This document shows positions 1-7,869 of a stretch of 64,000 nt of DNA, piece by piece. Location of the stretch: NCBI RefSeq assembly GCF_965138505.1, contig NZ_CBCSCO010000001.1, positions 682,001-746,000 of the forward strand, written 5' to 3'. The translations under genes were made by a program, and so were the position numbers. Numbering within the stretch: position 1 is the first letter of the stretch; each line of letters starts with the position of its first letter. Source of the DNA: Litorimonas haliclonae. GTDB taxonomy: Bacteria; Pseudomonadota; Alphaproteobacteria; Caulobacterales; Maricaulaceae. The notes under the pieces are model-generated. The model saw only the letters and a list, made by a program, of their open reading frames with translations, was not told where the DNA came from and did not search any database.

Positions 1-247
1 TCAATTCCGGCAAAGTCGCGCCGACAATCTGCTCTTTCAAAATCGCCGCGCTCGCCTGCCCCAAGGCGCAAGCCTGAACCCGCAGAGCCGCCTCGCCAAC
101 TGCGTCGCCATCCATATTGACGTCAATTTCCAGCCAAGACCCACAAAGTTTGGAAACTTTGCGAGACGTGCCGTCAGGCTCTTCCAAACGCTCGTTTCGA
201 AGGCTCGAAGACAAAGTCAGAATATCGCTATTATAAAGGTCATCCAT
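1..247 (-). CDS. Fe-S cluster assembly scaffold (NifU/IscU-like), partial
   Basis: The first 82 codons of a minus-strand gene begin at the ATG at 247 and run off the left edge. The translation contains the conserved stretch RVQACALGQASAAIL around residues 56-70, with one of the cysteines that IscU/NifU scaffold proteins use to hold a nascent Fe-S cluster, and an earlier Cys at residue 35 (SKLCGSW). Proteins of this family receive sulfur from a cysteine desulfurase and build 2Fe-2S or 4Fe-4S clusters in the cytoplasm. The gene is divergent from cysK, which fits a sulfur-metabolism context. The C-terminal part and the last ligand cannot be seen, so the exact subfamily is open. Confidence 0.7.
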   Translation of the reverse strand, partial: MDDLYNSDILTLSSSLRNERLEEPDGTSRKVSKLCGSWLEIDVNMDGDAVGEAALRVQACALGQASAAILKEQIVGATLPEL

Positions 248-250
248 AGA

Positions 251-270
251 GACCTCTATATAGGCAGGTC
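251..270. promoter_or_regulatory. Inverted repeat in the scaffold-cysK intergenic region
   Basis: GACCT at 251-255 and AGGTC at 266-270 form a perfect 5-bp inverted repeat around an AT-rich centre. It sits 4 nt upstream of the scaffold-gene start codon and about 80 nt upstream of the cysK start. It could be an operator shared by the two divergent genes, for example for an Rrf2/IscR-type or LysR-type regulator, but no regulator gene is nearby and the arms are short. Confidence 0.3.
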
Positions 271-348
271 TTTCAATTTATCCATATACCTTTCACTTTG
301 GCGCAGCTTTCCCATATAGTTGATATAATTCAAGCAGGAGAAACTCTT

Positions 349-1329
349 ATGCCTTCAGCCGCCCGTGGAAAAATTTACGACAATATTCTGGAAACGATGG
401 GCGGCACGCCTATCATTCGCCTGCCCCGAATAACCGAAGGCATTTCGGCTGACCTCGTGTTCAAGCTTGAATTTTTTAATCCAATTGCCTCTGTCAAAGA
501 CCGCATTGGCATCGCGATGATTGAGGATTTGGAAAAATCCGGCAAGCTTAAGCCGGGCGGGACGATTATCGAACCGACCTCTGGCAATACCGGTATCGCC
601 ATCGCTTTCGCCGCCGCCGCTAAAGGTTATAAAGCTATACTCGTCATGCCCGAAAGCATGTCAGTTGAGCGCCGCAAGATGATGAAACTGCTCGGCGCAG
701 AACTGGTCCTGACAGAGGCCTCCGGCGGCATTCCCGGCGCTATCGAGAAAGCTGAAGAGCTGGTGAAAAATACACCTGGGGCGGTGAAAGCCGGACAGTT
801 TACCAATCCCGCCAACCCAGCGATTCATTATGCCACCACAGGCCCTGAAATTTGGACGGATTGCGACGGCAAGGTTGATGTCTTTATCGCAGGTGTAGGC
901 ACAGGCGGGACGCTCACGGGCGCGGGACGCTATTTGAAAGAGAAGAATCCCGACTGCCAAGTTATTGCCATTGAGCCAACCGACTCTCCCGTGATTTCGA
1001 AAGGCGAAAAAGGTCCGCATAAAATCCAAGGCATTGGCGCAGGCTTCATTCCGGACGTTCTGGACAAAAGCCTTATCGACGATGTCGTTCTAATTGAAAA
1101 CGACACAGCCTTTGCCACGGCCAAACAAGTGGCCTCGAAAGACGGCGTGCCTGTTGGCATTTCTTCGGGCGCAGCTATCGCAGCAGCGCTGAAAGTCGGG
1201 GCGCGGCCCGAAATGAAAAGCAAACGGATTGTCACCATCATTCCAAGCTTTGCTGAGCGCTATCTCTCAACCCCTCTTTTTGACGATGATGTCCCTGCCG
1301 CTGACGGCAAAAAGTCTAACGCGCCCTAA
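349..1329 (+). CDS. cysK: Cysteine synthase A (O-acetylserine sulfhydrylase)
   Basis: A PLP enzyme that makes L-cysteine from O-acetylserine and sulfide in the cytoplasm. The protein is 326 residues, normal for CysK. The PLP lysine is K50 in SVKDR, the substrate-carboxylate loop is PTSGNTG (76-82), and the phosphate-binding loop GVGTGGT lies near residue 185. The open frame extends upstream to a TTG at 298. I chose the ATG at 349 because the sequence CAGGAG lies 9 nt before it and family homology begins there (KIYDNILETMGGTP). A TATAAT at 324-329 lies too close to this start to be certain as a -10. The moeB-like gene follows after 2 nt, so the two are probably co-transcribed. Confidence 0.92.
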   Translation: MPSAARGKIYDNILETMGGTPIIRLPRITEGISADLVFKLEFFNPIASVKDRIGIAMIEDLEKSGKLKPGGTIIEPTSGNTGIAIAFAAAAKGYKAILVMPESMSVERRKMMKLLGAELVLTEASGGIPGAIEKAEELVKNTPGAVKAGQFTNPANPAIHYATTGPEIWTDCDGKVDVFIAGVGTGGTLTGAGRYLKEKNPDCQVIAIEPTDSPVISKGEKGPHKIQGIGAGFIPDVLDKSLIDDVVLIENDTAFATAKQVASKDGVPVGISSGAAIAAALKVGARPEMKSKRIVTIIPSFAERYLSTPLFDDDVPAADGKKSNAP

Positions 1330-1331
1330 AC

Positions 1332-2078
1332 ATGCGTCCGGATCAAATTGACCGTTATGCCCGGCATCTGGTTTTAAAAGAAATCGGAGGGCCGGGTCAG
1401 GCGGCTTTACTTGACGCAAAAGTCGCTATTATCGGCGCCGGAGGCCTTGGCGGCCCGGCGGCGCTTTATTTGGCGGCGGCAGGTGTCGGGCACATTACGC
1501 TCATTGATGATGATGAGGTCGATCTTTCTAATTTACAGAGGCAGATTCAATTCTCCGAAGCTGACATTGGAAACGCCAAGGTTGATAGCTTGGCCAAACG
1601 GCTCTCAGGCCTCAACCAAGACGTCTTTATTCGGCCAGTTCGGGAAAAGCTTACGCAAGAAAATGCTGCGGAGCTTTTACGAGGACATGACCTAATTTTG
1701 GATGGCGTAGATGATTTTGAAACCCGTTTCGCGGTCAATGAAGCCAGTCTGAAATTGAACACTCCTCTCATCTCGGGAGCCTTGGGACGCTTTAAGGGAC
1801 AGATTAGTTTATTCAATGCGGACCTAAGCGCCCCCTGCTACCGCTGCTTAGTTCCGGACATTCCGCCTGACGCAGAAACCTGCGCGCAAGTTGGAATTGT
1901 CGGCGCTCTCGCCGGGATTATCGGCGCACAAATGGGGTTAGAGGCGATTAAATATATTACCGATGCGGGACAAAACCTGTCAGGGCGGCTCTATCTATTT
2001 GATGGTTTAAAACACGAAAGCCGAACCCTCACTTTGAGCAAGGATCCGGCCTGTTCTGCCTGTAGCAGTGCCCCCTAG
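1332..2078 (+). CDS. moeB: MoeB/ThiF-family adenylyltransferase
   Basis: An E1-like enzyme that adenylates the C-terminal glycine of a ubiquitin-fold sulfur carrier such as MoaD or ThiS. The 248-residue protein has the nucleotide-binding GAGGLGG (35-41), the family signature DLSNLQRQ (64-71), and two CxxC pairs at C169/C172 and C241/C244 that form the structural zinc site of MoeB and ThiF. It starts 2 nt after the cysK stop, so it is translationally linked to cysteine synthesis and consistent with a role in sulfur transfer. MoeB (molybdopterin) and ThiF (thiamine) cannot be separated by eye. No rhodanese domain is present, unlike MoeZ-type proteins. Confidence 0.85.
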   Translation: MRPDQIDRYARHLVLKEIGGPGQAALLDAKVAIIGAGGLGGPAALYLAAAGVGHITLIDDDEVDLSNLQRQIQFSEADIGNAKVDSLAKRLSGLNQDVFIRPVREKLTQENAAELLRGHDLILDGVDDFETRFAVNEASLKLNTPLISGALGRFKGQISLFNADLSAPCYRCLVPDIPPDAETCAQVGIVGALAGIIGAQMGLEAIKYITDAGQNLSGRLYLFDGLKHESRTLTLSKDPACSACSSAP

Positions 2079-2093
2079 ACTTAGCAGGCAGAA

Positions 2094-2513
2094 TTAGTTT
2101 CTAACGTAATGGCGTCTCGCTTCGGCCCGCAATTTTGTGCGGTCATATCCGGTTCCAAAACGATTAAATCCGTATCCATTGTAAGTCGAAAATCGCGAGC
2201 CGACTAAAGTGCGGCTGCGGCGACGAATAAGGTCCCGTTCCAAAGCCAGTTGTTCGCGCTCTTCCACATTTATGAGGCGGGATTGGAGCTGCGTATTGAC
2301 CAAGGCCTGTTGACGCGCGGCCTCTACGGCGTTGCGTTGACTGTAAGCCGCTTGACTCGTCCGAGGCATAACGGATTTGGTATTGTGTCGGTAAACCTGA
2401 ACGCCCTTTTCACAGCTGACTGAGTAAGGGCCGCTGACGGTGCCGCAGGCCGCCATAGCCTGCATTGGAAATAACAAGGCAGACGCCGCGAGAATCAAAA
2501 TGGTGGTTTTCAT
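2094..2513 (-). CDS. Small secreted protein of unknown function
   Basis: A 139-residue protein with a clear Sec signal peptide (hydrophobic core ILILAASALLF, likely cleavage after AMA at about residue 21). The mature part has two cysteines close to the N-terminus (CGTVSGPYSVSC), suggesting a periplasmic disulfide, then a charged helical segment rich in Q, R and E (residues 55-100) and an aromatic, Gly/Tyr-rich, basic C-terminus. I do not recognise the family. A TTAACCAT sequence, resembling a CtrA half-site, lies about 37 nt upstream of the start. Convergent with moeB with only 15 nt between the stops. Confidence 0.65.
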   Translation of the reverse strand: MKTTILILAASALLFPMQAMAACGTVSGPYSVSCEKGVQVYRHNTKSVMPRTSQAAYSQRNAVEAARQQALVNTQLQSRLINVEEREQLALERDLIRRRSRTLVGSRFSTYNGYGFNRFGTGYDRTKLRAEARRHYVRN

Positions 2514-2549
2514 ACAAAACTCCTATCAGGAGCCTGTTTTCACACTTTG

Positions 2550-2557
2550 TTAACCAT
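2550..2557. promoter_or_regulatory. CtrA half-site-like TTAACCAT
   Basis: The octamer TTAACCAT reads on the plus strand about 37 nt upstream of the minus-strand secreted-protein gene that starts at 2513. It matches one half of the CtrA recognition sequence, but no second half lies at the correct 7-nt spacing, so this is a weak prediction. Confidence 0.25.
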
Positions 2558-2628
2558 TTCCACGCTTTGCAAGTAAGAGGCGAGAGAGACGGAAGTTTTA
2601 CATACACCTCTCGAACACATTTTGCAGA

Positions 2629-3558
2629 TTAATTACCTAAGGAACGGTAGGCTTGGGCCACCATACCTTTTTGATCAATAAAGGATGAGAGGTCTTTATA
2701 CTCGTCTAAAGTCACAGCCTCTTGAGCCTCTTCTAGGGACATGCCGCTGTCCTTGGCCGTTCTAACCTGAGCTAAAATGTCTACCAGAATATCCCGGCTC
2801 GCCTCTAAATCTGCCTTCGTCGCCATCGGGCCGTGTCCTGGAATAATTTTTGTCTCATCATCCACCATGGACAGCACTTTCTTTTGCGCCGCGATCATGC
2901 CTTCAAGATTGCCGCCGGAGTCGATATCGACAAAAGGAAAGAGGCCGTTGAAATAATTGTCCCCCATATGGACAATATTGGCAGGCATGAAGGAAACCAT
3001 GCTGTCACCGTCGGTATGAGCCTTGGGGACGTGATGAGCCGTGGCGGTTTGCCCATTAAAATGTAGTGTGGCCGTTTCCGAAAACGTCAAAGTTGGCCAC
3101 ACCTCTTCGCCCGGAGCTGGACGTTCCGTATCAGGCGTATTTTTCTCAAAATTGGACACCATGCGCGCGCGAACATTATCATGCGCGAAAACGATCGCGC
3201 CCGTTTCTTTCATCTCGGCATTGCCGCCGCTATGGTCGCCGTGCAGGTGCGTGTTCAAAACAAAACGAACCGGTTCATCCGTAATTTCGCTAATGCGGAA
3301 TAGGATTTGGTCTGCAAACCGCGAGAATTTATCATCAATAAGGTAAACTCCGTCCTCCCCGGCGCTAACGCCGATATTTCCTCCCGGCCCCGTGAGGACG
3401 TAAAAATTATCAGCAATCATTTCCGCAGAGATATCCGGCGCCGACATTGTTTCAGACGCCTCGTCTTGATGACTTTCTTGGTGGCTGTCATGGGCTAGGG
3501 CGTAGGTTGAGGCTGTCAAAGCCAAGATACAAAGACTCGTTGTAAAAATTTTCGTCAT
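2629..3558 (-). CDS. Periplasmic MBL-fold metallo-hydrolase
   Basis: A metallo-beta-lactamase-fold protein of 309 residues. The zinc-binding motif HLHGDH (HxHxDH) is in the N-terminal half, with further ligands in AHTDGD and IIPGHGP. A Sec signal peptide (SLCILALTASTYALAHD) places it in the periplasm, and a His/Glu/Asp-rich linker follows. The frame is open to 3624, but the ATG at 3558 has a strong AAGGAG 7 nt upstream and begins exactly at the signal peptide. It lies 10 nt downstream of the D-2-hydroxyacid dehydrogenase gene and is likely co-transcribed with it. The substrate is unknown: similar proteins are annotated as beta-lactamase-like or quinoprotein-associated hydrolases, and sequence alone does not decide. 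Confidence 0.85.
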   Translation of the reverse strand: MTKIFTTSLCILALTASTYALAHDSHQESHQDEASETMSAPDISAEMIADNFYVLTGPGGNIGVSAGEDGVYLIDDKFSRFADQILFRISEITDEPVRFVLNTHLHGDHSGGNAEMKETGAIVFAHDNVRARMVSNFEKNTPDTERPAPGEEVWPTLTFSETATLHFNGQTATAHHVPKAHTDGDSMVSFMPANIVHMGDNYFNGLFPFVDIDSGGNLEGMIAAQKKVLSMVDDETKIIPGHGPMATKADLEASRDILVDILAQVRTAKDSGMSLEEAQEAVTLDEYKDLSSFIDQKGMVAQAYRSLGN

Positions 3559-3568
3559 CTTAATCTCC

Positions 3569-4570
3569 TTAGGATGCCAATGAGAGGCGAGCGCCGGGGG
3601 GCAAAACGCGGTCCGGACAGGCATGATGATCCATCATAGCGCGAATATTGATCAGGACTTTTTCGCCCATTTCCTGACGGCTTTCAAATGTGGCTGATCC
3701 AATATGGGGGGCAAGGATGGCGTTTGGTAGGTCAAACAATGACGGATGAGGCGCGGGTTCATCTTCGTAAACATCTAGTCCGGCCCCCGCGATAAGACCG
3801 TTGGATAACGCCTCTGCCAAGGCCGCTTCGTCAATTATCTCGCCGCGTGAGGTGTTTACGATATAACTGTCCGCGCCCATAAGTTTCAGACGGTCTTCAT
3901 CAATCAGGTGATGCGTATCGGGCGTCGAAGGACAGTTAACCGATACGATATCGACGGCTGCCAACATACTGTCGAGATCATCCCAATATTTTGCGCAAAG
4001 ACTGTCTTCAATACCTTTGGGGACGCGGTGGCGATTGTGATAGTGAACAGACAAGCCAAAGGCATGAGCACGCCGGGCAATCGCTTGCCCAATACGCCCC
4101 ATGCCAATAATGCCCAGCGCCTTGCCGCGCACGCGGTGGCCCAGCATATGGGTCGGCGTCCACCCTTTAAACTCTCCGGCGCGCATCCTACGATCCCCTT
4201 CGACCAGACGGCGCGGGAGGGCGAGAATGAGGGCCATGGTAAGGTCCGCTGTATCTTCGGTCAAAACACCTGGCGTGTTGGTAACGGTTATACCCTTGGC
4301 ATAGGCAGCAGCGACATCAATGTGATTGGTTCCCGCGCCAAAATTCGCGATAAGTTTAAGTCTGGAAGAGGCCGCCTCTATCACGTCCTTTGTTATATTA
4401 TCGGTAACGGTCGGCACAAATACGTCGCAATCGGAAATAGCGGATTTAAGCTCTGCCGCGCTCATCGGTGTATCTTCGGCGCGCAAACGTGCCTCAAAGA
4501 GATCACGCATACGGTCCTCAATACTGTTTGGCAGGCGGCGAGTGACGTGAACAATAGGGCGTTTTTGCAT
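3569..4570 (-). CDS. D-2-hydroxyacid dehydrogenase (glyoxylate reductase-like)
   Basis: An NAD(P)-dependent oxidoreductase that reduces 2-keto acids such as glyoxylate or hydroxypyruvate. The 333-residue length is typical. The dinucleotide fold has GMGRIG near residue 157. The catalytic triad of the family is visible as Arg in NTSRGEI, Glu in DVYEDEP and His in APHIGSA. The N-terminal substrate domain contains FGAGTNHID. It is divergent from the SH3-domain gene across a 178-nt region holding two CtrA-like boxes, and precedes the MBL-fold gene in the same direction. The exact substrate cannot be read from sequence. Confidence 0.9.
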   Translation of the reverse strand: MQKRPIVHVTRRLPNSIEDRMRDLFEARLRAEDTPMSAAELKSAISDCDVFVPTVTDNITKDVIEAASSRLKLIANFGAGTNHIDVAAAYAKGITVTNTPGVLTEDTADLTMALILALPRRLVEGDRRMRAGEFKGWTPTHMLGHRVRGKALGIIGMGRIGQAIARRAHAFGLSVHYHNRHRVPKGIEDSLCAKYWDDLDSMLAAVDIVSVNCPSTPDTHHLIDEDRLKLMGADSYIVNTSRGEIIDEAALAEALSNGLIAGAGLDVYEDEPAPHPSLFDLPNAILAPHIGSATFESRQEMGEKVLINIRAMMDHHACPDRVLPPGARLSLAS

Positions 4571-4675
4571 AGAGTGTCCTTATGAGCCAATTACGCATTT
4601 TTACAACGCAAAACTCAAGTCTGATACCGGGCTCGCGCCCCGCGAATATTTGTGTTTTCAGCCCCTACGAGTCTT

Positions 4676-4690
4676 TTAAAGGCTCGTTTA
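4676..4690. promoter_or_regulatory. Near-consensus CtrA box (TTAA-N7-TTTA)
   Basis: TTAA at 4676-4679 and TTTA at 4687-4690 are separated by exactly 7 nt, one mismatch from the full CtrA box. It lies 21 nt upstream of a perfect box in the same divergent promoter region. Confidence 0.35.
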
Positions 4691-4710
4691 GCACATTCAA
4701 ACCCCAAGAT

Positions 4711-4726
4711 TTAACGACTGATTAAC
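4711..4726 (+). promoter_or_regulatory. Perfect CtrA box (TTAA-N7-TTAAC)
   Basis: TTAA at 4711-4714, seven spacer bases, then TTAAC at 4722-4726. This is the full consensus for the cell-cycle regulator CtrA. It lies 22 nt upstream of the SH3-domain gene start and about 140 nt upstream of the divergent dehydrogenase. Such a position so close to the start codon could mean repression or a very short leader. Binding is inferred from the motif only. Confidence 0.6.
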
Positions 4727-4748
4727 CCAAATCAGGTCAGGTCGCGTC

Positions 4749-5369
4749 ATGGGCAATTTTCATTTTAGCCGCCCTTTTCTGGCGGGACTGATTTCAGTGT
4801 TTCTTATCGCAGGTTCGGCTGCGGCACAACTCAGCACGTCCTCAGCAGACATCCCAATGGCGTTACCATCGCCGGCAGAAACGCCGGCGCGGCGTATCGT
4901 TGTGAATCCCGTACCCGAGGCTCCTTCGGAGGGTTTCTTTCGCAAAGCCGCTCATCAAACCCCTTCCGGGTTCGAAGTTCCTCGTTATGTCAGCTTAAAG
5001 TTCGGCAAAGTGAATGGCCGCACCGGGCCAAGTCGGAATCACTCCATAGCCTGGCAGTATCGCCGGCGCGACTTACCGCTGATCGTCGTTGCTGAGACAG
5101 AAATGTGGCGTAAAGTTCGCGACATAAACGGAGACGAGGCCTGGGTCAGAAAACCCGCCTTGTCCGGAGAGCGATTTGTTATGACGATCGGCGAAGCCCT
5201 GGTATTGTCAAAACCCGATCCGAATGCTCGGCCAATTGCAAGAGGCGAAACAGGGGCTTTGTTTAAGCTTGAAACCTGTAATGAAGATGGCTGGTGCTAC
5301 GTTAAATCCAGAAATGGTCTCAAAGGCTGGATTTCCGACCGTCAGCTTTGGGGGGCCCAAACCCTTTGA
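4749..5369 (+). CDS. Exported SH3-domain protein
   Basis: A 206-residue exported protein with an N-terminal signal peptide (AGLISVFLIAGSAAA, cleavage near residue 26). After a Pro/Ala-rich linker it carries two bacterial SH3-like repeats: VNGRTGPSRNHSIAWQYRR through WVRKPALSG (about 85-145), and a second ending in WCYVKSRNGLKGWISDRQLWG (about 150-203). Such modules usually bind peptidoglycan or wall-linked partners. The same pairing with a divergent D-2-hydroxyacid dehydrogenase occurs in other alphaproteobacteria, from memory. A perfect CtrA box sits just upstream, so a cell-cycle-timed envelope role is a reasonable inference. Confidence 0.8.
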   Translation: MGNFHFSRPFLAGLISVFLIAGSAAAQLSTSSADIPMALPSPAETPARRIVVNPVPEAPSEGFFRKAAHQTPSGFEVPRYVSLKFGKVNGRTGPSRNHSIAWQYRRRDLPLIVVAETEMWRKVRDINGDEAWVRKPALSGERFVMTIGEALVLSKPDPNARPIARGETGALFKLETCNEDGWCYVKSRNGLKGWISDRQLWGAQTL

Positions 5370-5398
5370 ACCGTCAATCGATCCAAATCGGAGGTCTT

Positions 5399-5479
5399 GT
5401 GTTAAGTGTTGTATTTCTTGGAATTGTCCTGACAATAATTGCTTCTATCTTCGTTGGCGCTGTTTTTGAACCTTCTTAA
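5399..5479 (+). CDS. Possible 26-residue membrane peptide
   Basis: A GTG at 5399, preceded by GGAGG with a 4-nt gap, opens a 26-codon frame that is almost wholly hydrophobic (VVFLGIVLTIIASIFVGAVF) and ends with TAA at 5479. The same frame can be extended to a TTG overlapping the SH3-gene stop. A Shine-Dalgarno sequence in front of a single transmembrane helix makes it worth listing, but the short length and short spacing leave it doubtful. Confidence 0.3.
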   Translation: MLSVVFLGIVLTIIASIFVGAVFEPS

Positions 5480-5611
5480 TTCGGGTCGTCTCTTAATATC
5501 TTATCTTTCATAATATCGATGTTTCTCATGAGCCTCTAGGCAAAACAAAGTCTTGCCCCCTCCTCAGACGCAAAAATAACGAAACCAGGTGATAGTTTTC
5601 CTTGTTCCTAA

Positions 5612-5626
5612 TAATGACTTGCATTA
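5612..5626. promoter_or_regulatory. Fur-like palindrome
   Basis: TAATG and CATTA form a perfect inverted repeat around 5 nt at 5612-5626, inside the AT-rich leader of the TonB-dependent receptor gene and 31 nt before its start. The layout resembles Fur-family iron-responsive operators. The match to any one alphaproteobacterial Fur or Irr consensus is partial. Confidence 0.4.
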
Positions 5627-5657
5627 ACGGTCGTTCAAAATTGGAATAGGAAATAGC

Positions 5658-7823
5658 ATGCCTTTTAAACGTCTCGGAACACTCGCCTCAACCGTTGCTC
5701 TCAGCGCCCTCAGCACGGCGGCTTTTGCCCAATCCTCCGACGGGGAGATAGATGAGGTGATAGTCACCGGACAAGCCTCTCAGGTTGAGCTCACAAATGA
5801 ATACGCTGGCGATCAGGTGGCGCGCGGCGGCAGAGCTGGATTATTAGGAAATTTGGATTTTCTAGACGCCCCGTTTGCAGGAACGGCCTATACCTCTGAT
5901 TTGGTCATTGCCCAACAATCAGAGAGTATCGGTGATGTTCTGCAAAATGATCCGGTCGTGCGCGTGGCCAAAGGCTTTGGTAATTTTCAAGAAGTTTATA
6001 TTCTGCGCGGTTTCCCGGTTTTTTCCGATGATATTACCTTAAACGGCGTTTATGGCATATTGCCCCGCCAATTTGTGGCCGCCGAATTACTGGAACGGGT
6101 CGAGGTCTTCCGCGGCGCAAACGCTTTTATTAACGGCGCGGCCCCGGGCGGGAGCGGCGCAGGCGGGACCATTAACCTGGTTCCTAAACGCGCGCCAGCA
6201 GACGGCATACGGCGCGTTACACTTGGGTTTGAAGGTGATAGCCAATATTCTGGAGCGGTCGATCTAGGCCAGCGTTTTGGCGAGGGGGATAATTGGGGCG
6301 TCCGAGCAAACGGCGTTTTCCGCGACGGCGAAGGCGCGATTGAAGGACAGGAAACGAACTTAAAGGTTCTCTCCCTCGGTACGGATTATTCCGGACCGCA
6401 ATTCCGGTTTTCCGCTGATATTGGATATCAGGATAATCATATCGACGTCCCGCGTCCGCAGGTTAGACCTCTTGGCGAAATCCCGGAGCCGCCGGATGCC
6501 AGCGGTAACTACGCGCAGCCTTTTACTTTCTCGGATGAAAAACAACTCTTTGCCGCGGCCCGCGGTGAATATGATCTGACCGATTCTGTTACAGCCTGGA
6601 TTGGGGGCGGCTTCCGCGAAGGCGAAGAAGACAATGACCTTTCTAATCCCAGAGTTGCCGCTGACGGCACATTGACGTCATCGCGTTTCGTCAACACACG
6701 CGAAGATTCCATCCGCTCTATTGATGCGGGCCTTCGAGCAGAATTTGACACCGGGTCCATAGGCCACAGCGTCGTTGCCTCGGGGACTTTTGTTGACCTT
6801 GAATCCAAAAACGCATTCGTCTTTGCAGACTTTGGCGGATTTCCCGCGGGGACTCTGAGCAATCCCGTGGCCTTTGCGCCGCCTCCCACAGATGCTTTTA
6901 TTGGCGGAGATTTAGCCAACCCACTTGTCACCGAGGCCTCTCAGAATACAAGTTTTGCAATTGCGGATACTCTGTCCTTTGCAGAAGGTCGCTTTCTCGC
7001 GACATTTGGGTTGCGCCATCAGAACATCGAAACCCAGTCCTTTGACGCGACCTCTGGAGCTTTGTCTTCCGGCTATGATGAAAGCAAGGTCACGCCAGCT
7101 GTCGGTCTGGTTTGGAAGGCCACATCGCAGCTCTCTGTTTACGGTAATTATGCTGAAAACCTGCAACCGGGCGCAACAGCACCGAATGTAAGCGGCGGCC
7201 TTCCTGTCGAGAATGGCGGGGACGTATTAGAACCCTTTGCGGGCGAACAAATTGAGGCCGGTTTAAAATATGACGGCGGTAATTTCGGCGGCACACTTAG
7301 CGTCTTTTCTGTCAATCGCCCGAACGGAATTGTCGAAAATCAAATCTTTTCCGCCGATGGAGAGCAAAGAAATAAGGGCATTGAGCTTTCCGTCTTTGGC
7401 GAACCTGTCACAGGACTTCGAGTCCTTGGCGGCGCGACAATCCTGGATAATCAACTTGAGAAAACACAAGACGGAGTCAATGAGGGCAACACCTCGGTTG
7501 GGACGCCCGAATTTCAGGGCAACATAAATGTGGAATATGACATTGCCGCCCTTCCCGGACTGACCGTGGATGGTCGTGTGGTTCACACTGGCAAACAGTT
7601 CACCAACGCCGCCAATTCGATAAACGTGGATGCTTGGACGCGATTGGATTTGGGCGTGCGTTACTCATTGGACGTGAATGAAACACCTGTCACCCTGCGG
7701 GCGCGACTTGAGAATGTTACGGATAATGATTACTGGGCCTCGGTCGGCGGTTTCCCAGGGTCCAATTATCTCATCCTTGGAAATCCGAGAACTTTGTCCC
7801 TGTCGGCCTCTGTCGATTTTTAA
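5658..7823 (+). CDS. TonB-dependent siderophore receptor
   Basis: An outer-membrane ferric-siderophore receptor of 721 residues. The signal peptide ends at AFA-QSS (about residue 25), followed by a TonB box-like DEVIVTG (33-39). The plug domain includes DVLQNDPVVRV, ILRGFPV and ERVEVFRGANAF, and then a long beta-barrel closes with the terminal-Phe motif LSASVDF. It depends on the TonB-ExbBD system of the inner membrane. A PepSY-type membrane protein and a small membrane protein follow in the same direction, the usual arrangement for iron uptake units. A Fur-like palindrome precedes the gene. The ligand cannot be assigned from sequence. Confidence 0.93.
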   Translation: MPFKRLGTLASTVALSALSTAAFAQSSDGEIDEVIVTGQASQVELTNEYAGDQVARGGRAGLLGNLDFLDAPFAGTAYTSDLVIAQQSESIGDVLQNDPVVRVAKGFGNFQEVYILRGFPVFSDDITLNGVYGILPRQFVAAELLERVEVFRGANAFINGAAPGGSGAGGTINLVPKRAPADGIRRVTLGFEGDSQYSGAVDLGQRFGEGDNWGVRANGVFRDGEGAIEGQETNLKVLSLGTDYSGPQFRFSADIGYQDNHIDVPRPQVRPLGEIPEPPDASGNYAQPFTFSDEKQLFAAARGEYDLTDSVTAWIGGGFREGEEDNDLSNPRVAADGTLTSSRFVNTREDSIRSIDAGLRAEFDTGSIGHSVVASGTFVDLESKNAFVFADFGGFPAGTLSNPVAFAPPPTDAFIGGDLANPLVTEASQNTSFAIADTLSFAEGRFLATFGLRHQNIETQSFDATSGALSSGYDESKVTPAVGLVWKATSQLSVYGNYAENLQPGATAPNVSGGLPVENGGDVLEPFAGEQIEAGLKYDGGNFGGTLSVFSVNRPNGIVENQIFSADGEQRNKGIELSVFGEPVTGLRVLGGATILDNQLEKTQDGVNEGNTSVGTPEFQGNINVEYDIAALPGLTVDGRVVHTGKQFTNAANSINVDAWTRLDLGVRYSLDVNETPVTLRARLENVTDNDYWASVGGFPGSNYLILGNPRTLSLSASVDF

Positions 7824-7869
7824 TTGAGGCCAGCATATCAAAAATAGGAATGGTATAAAAACGTCCACA

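Noticed and set aside
3908..4585. A long antisense frame (225 codons) over the D-2-hydroxyacid dehydrogenase gene
   Set aside because: It mirrors the real gene in another frame, has no family features or ribosome binding site, and the opposite strand shows all catalytic motifs.
4676..4689. A 14-bp sequence TTAAAGGCTCGTTT shared with 43552-43565
   Set aside because: Only two copies, one of them spanning the nudC stop; most likely chance.
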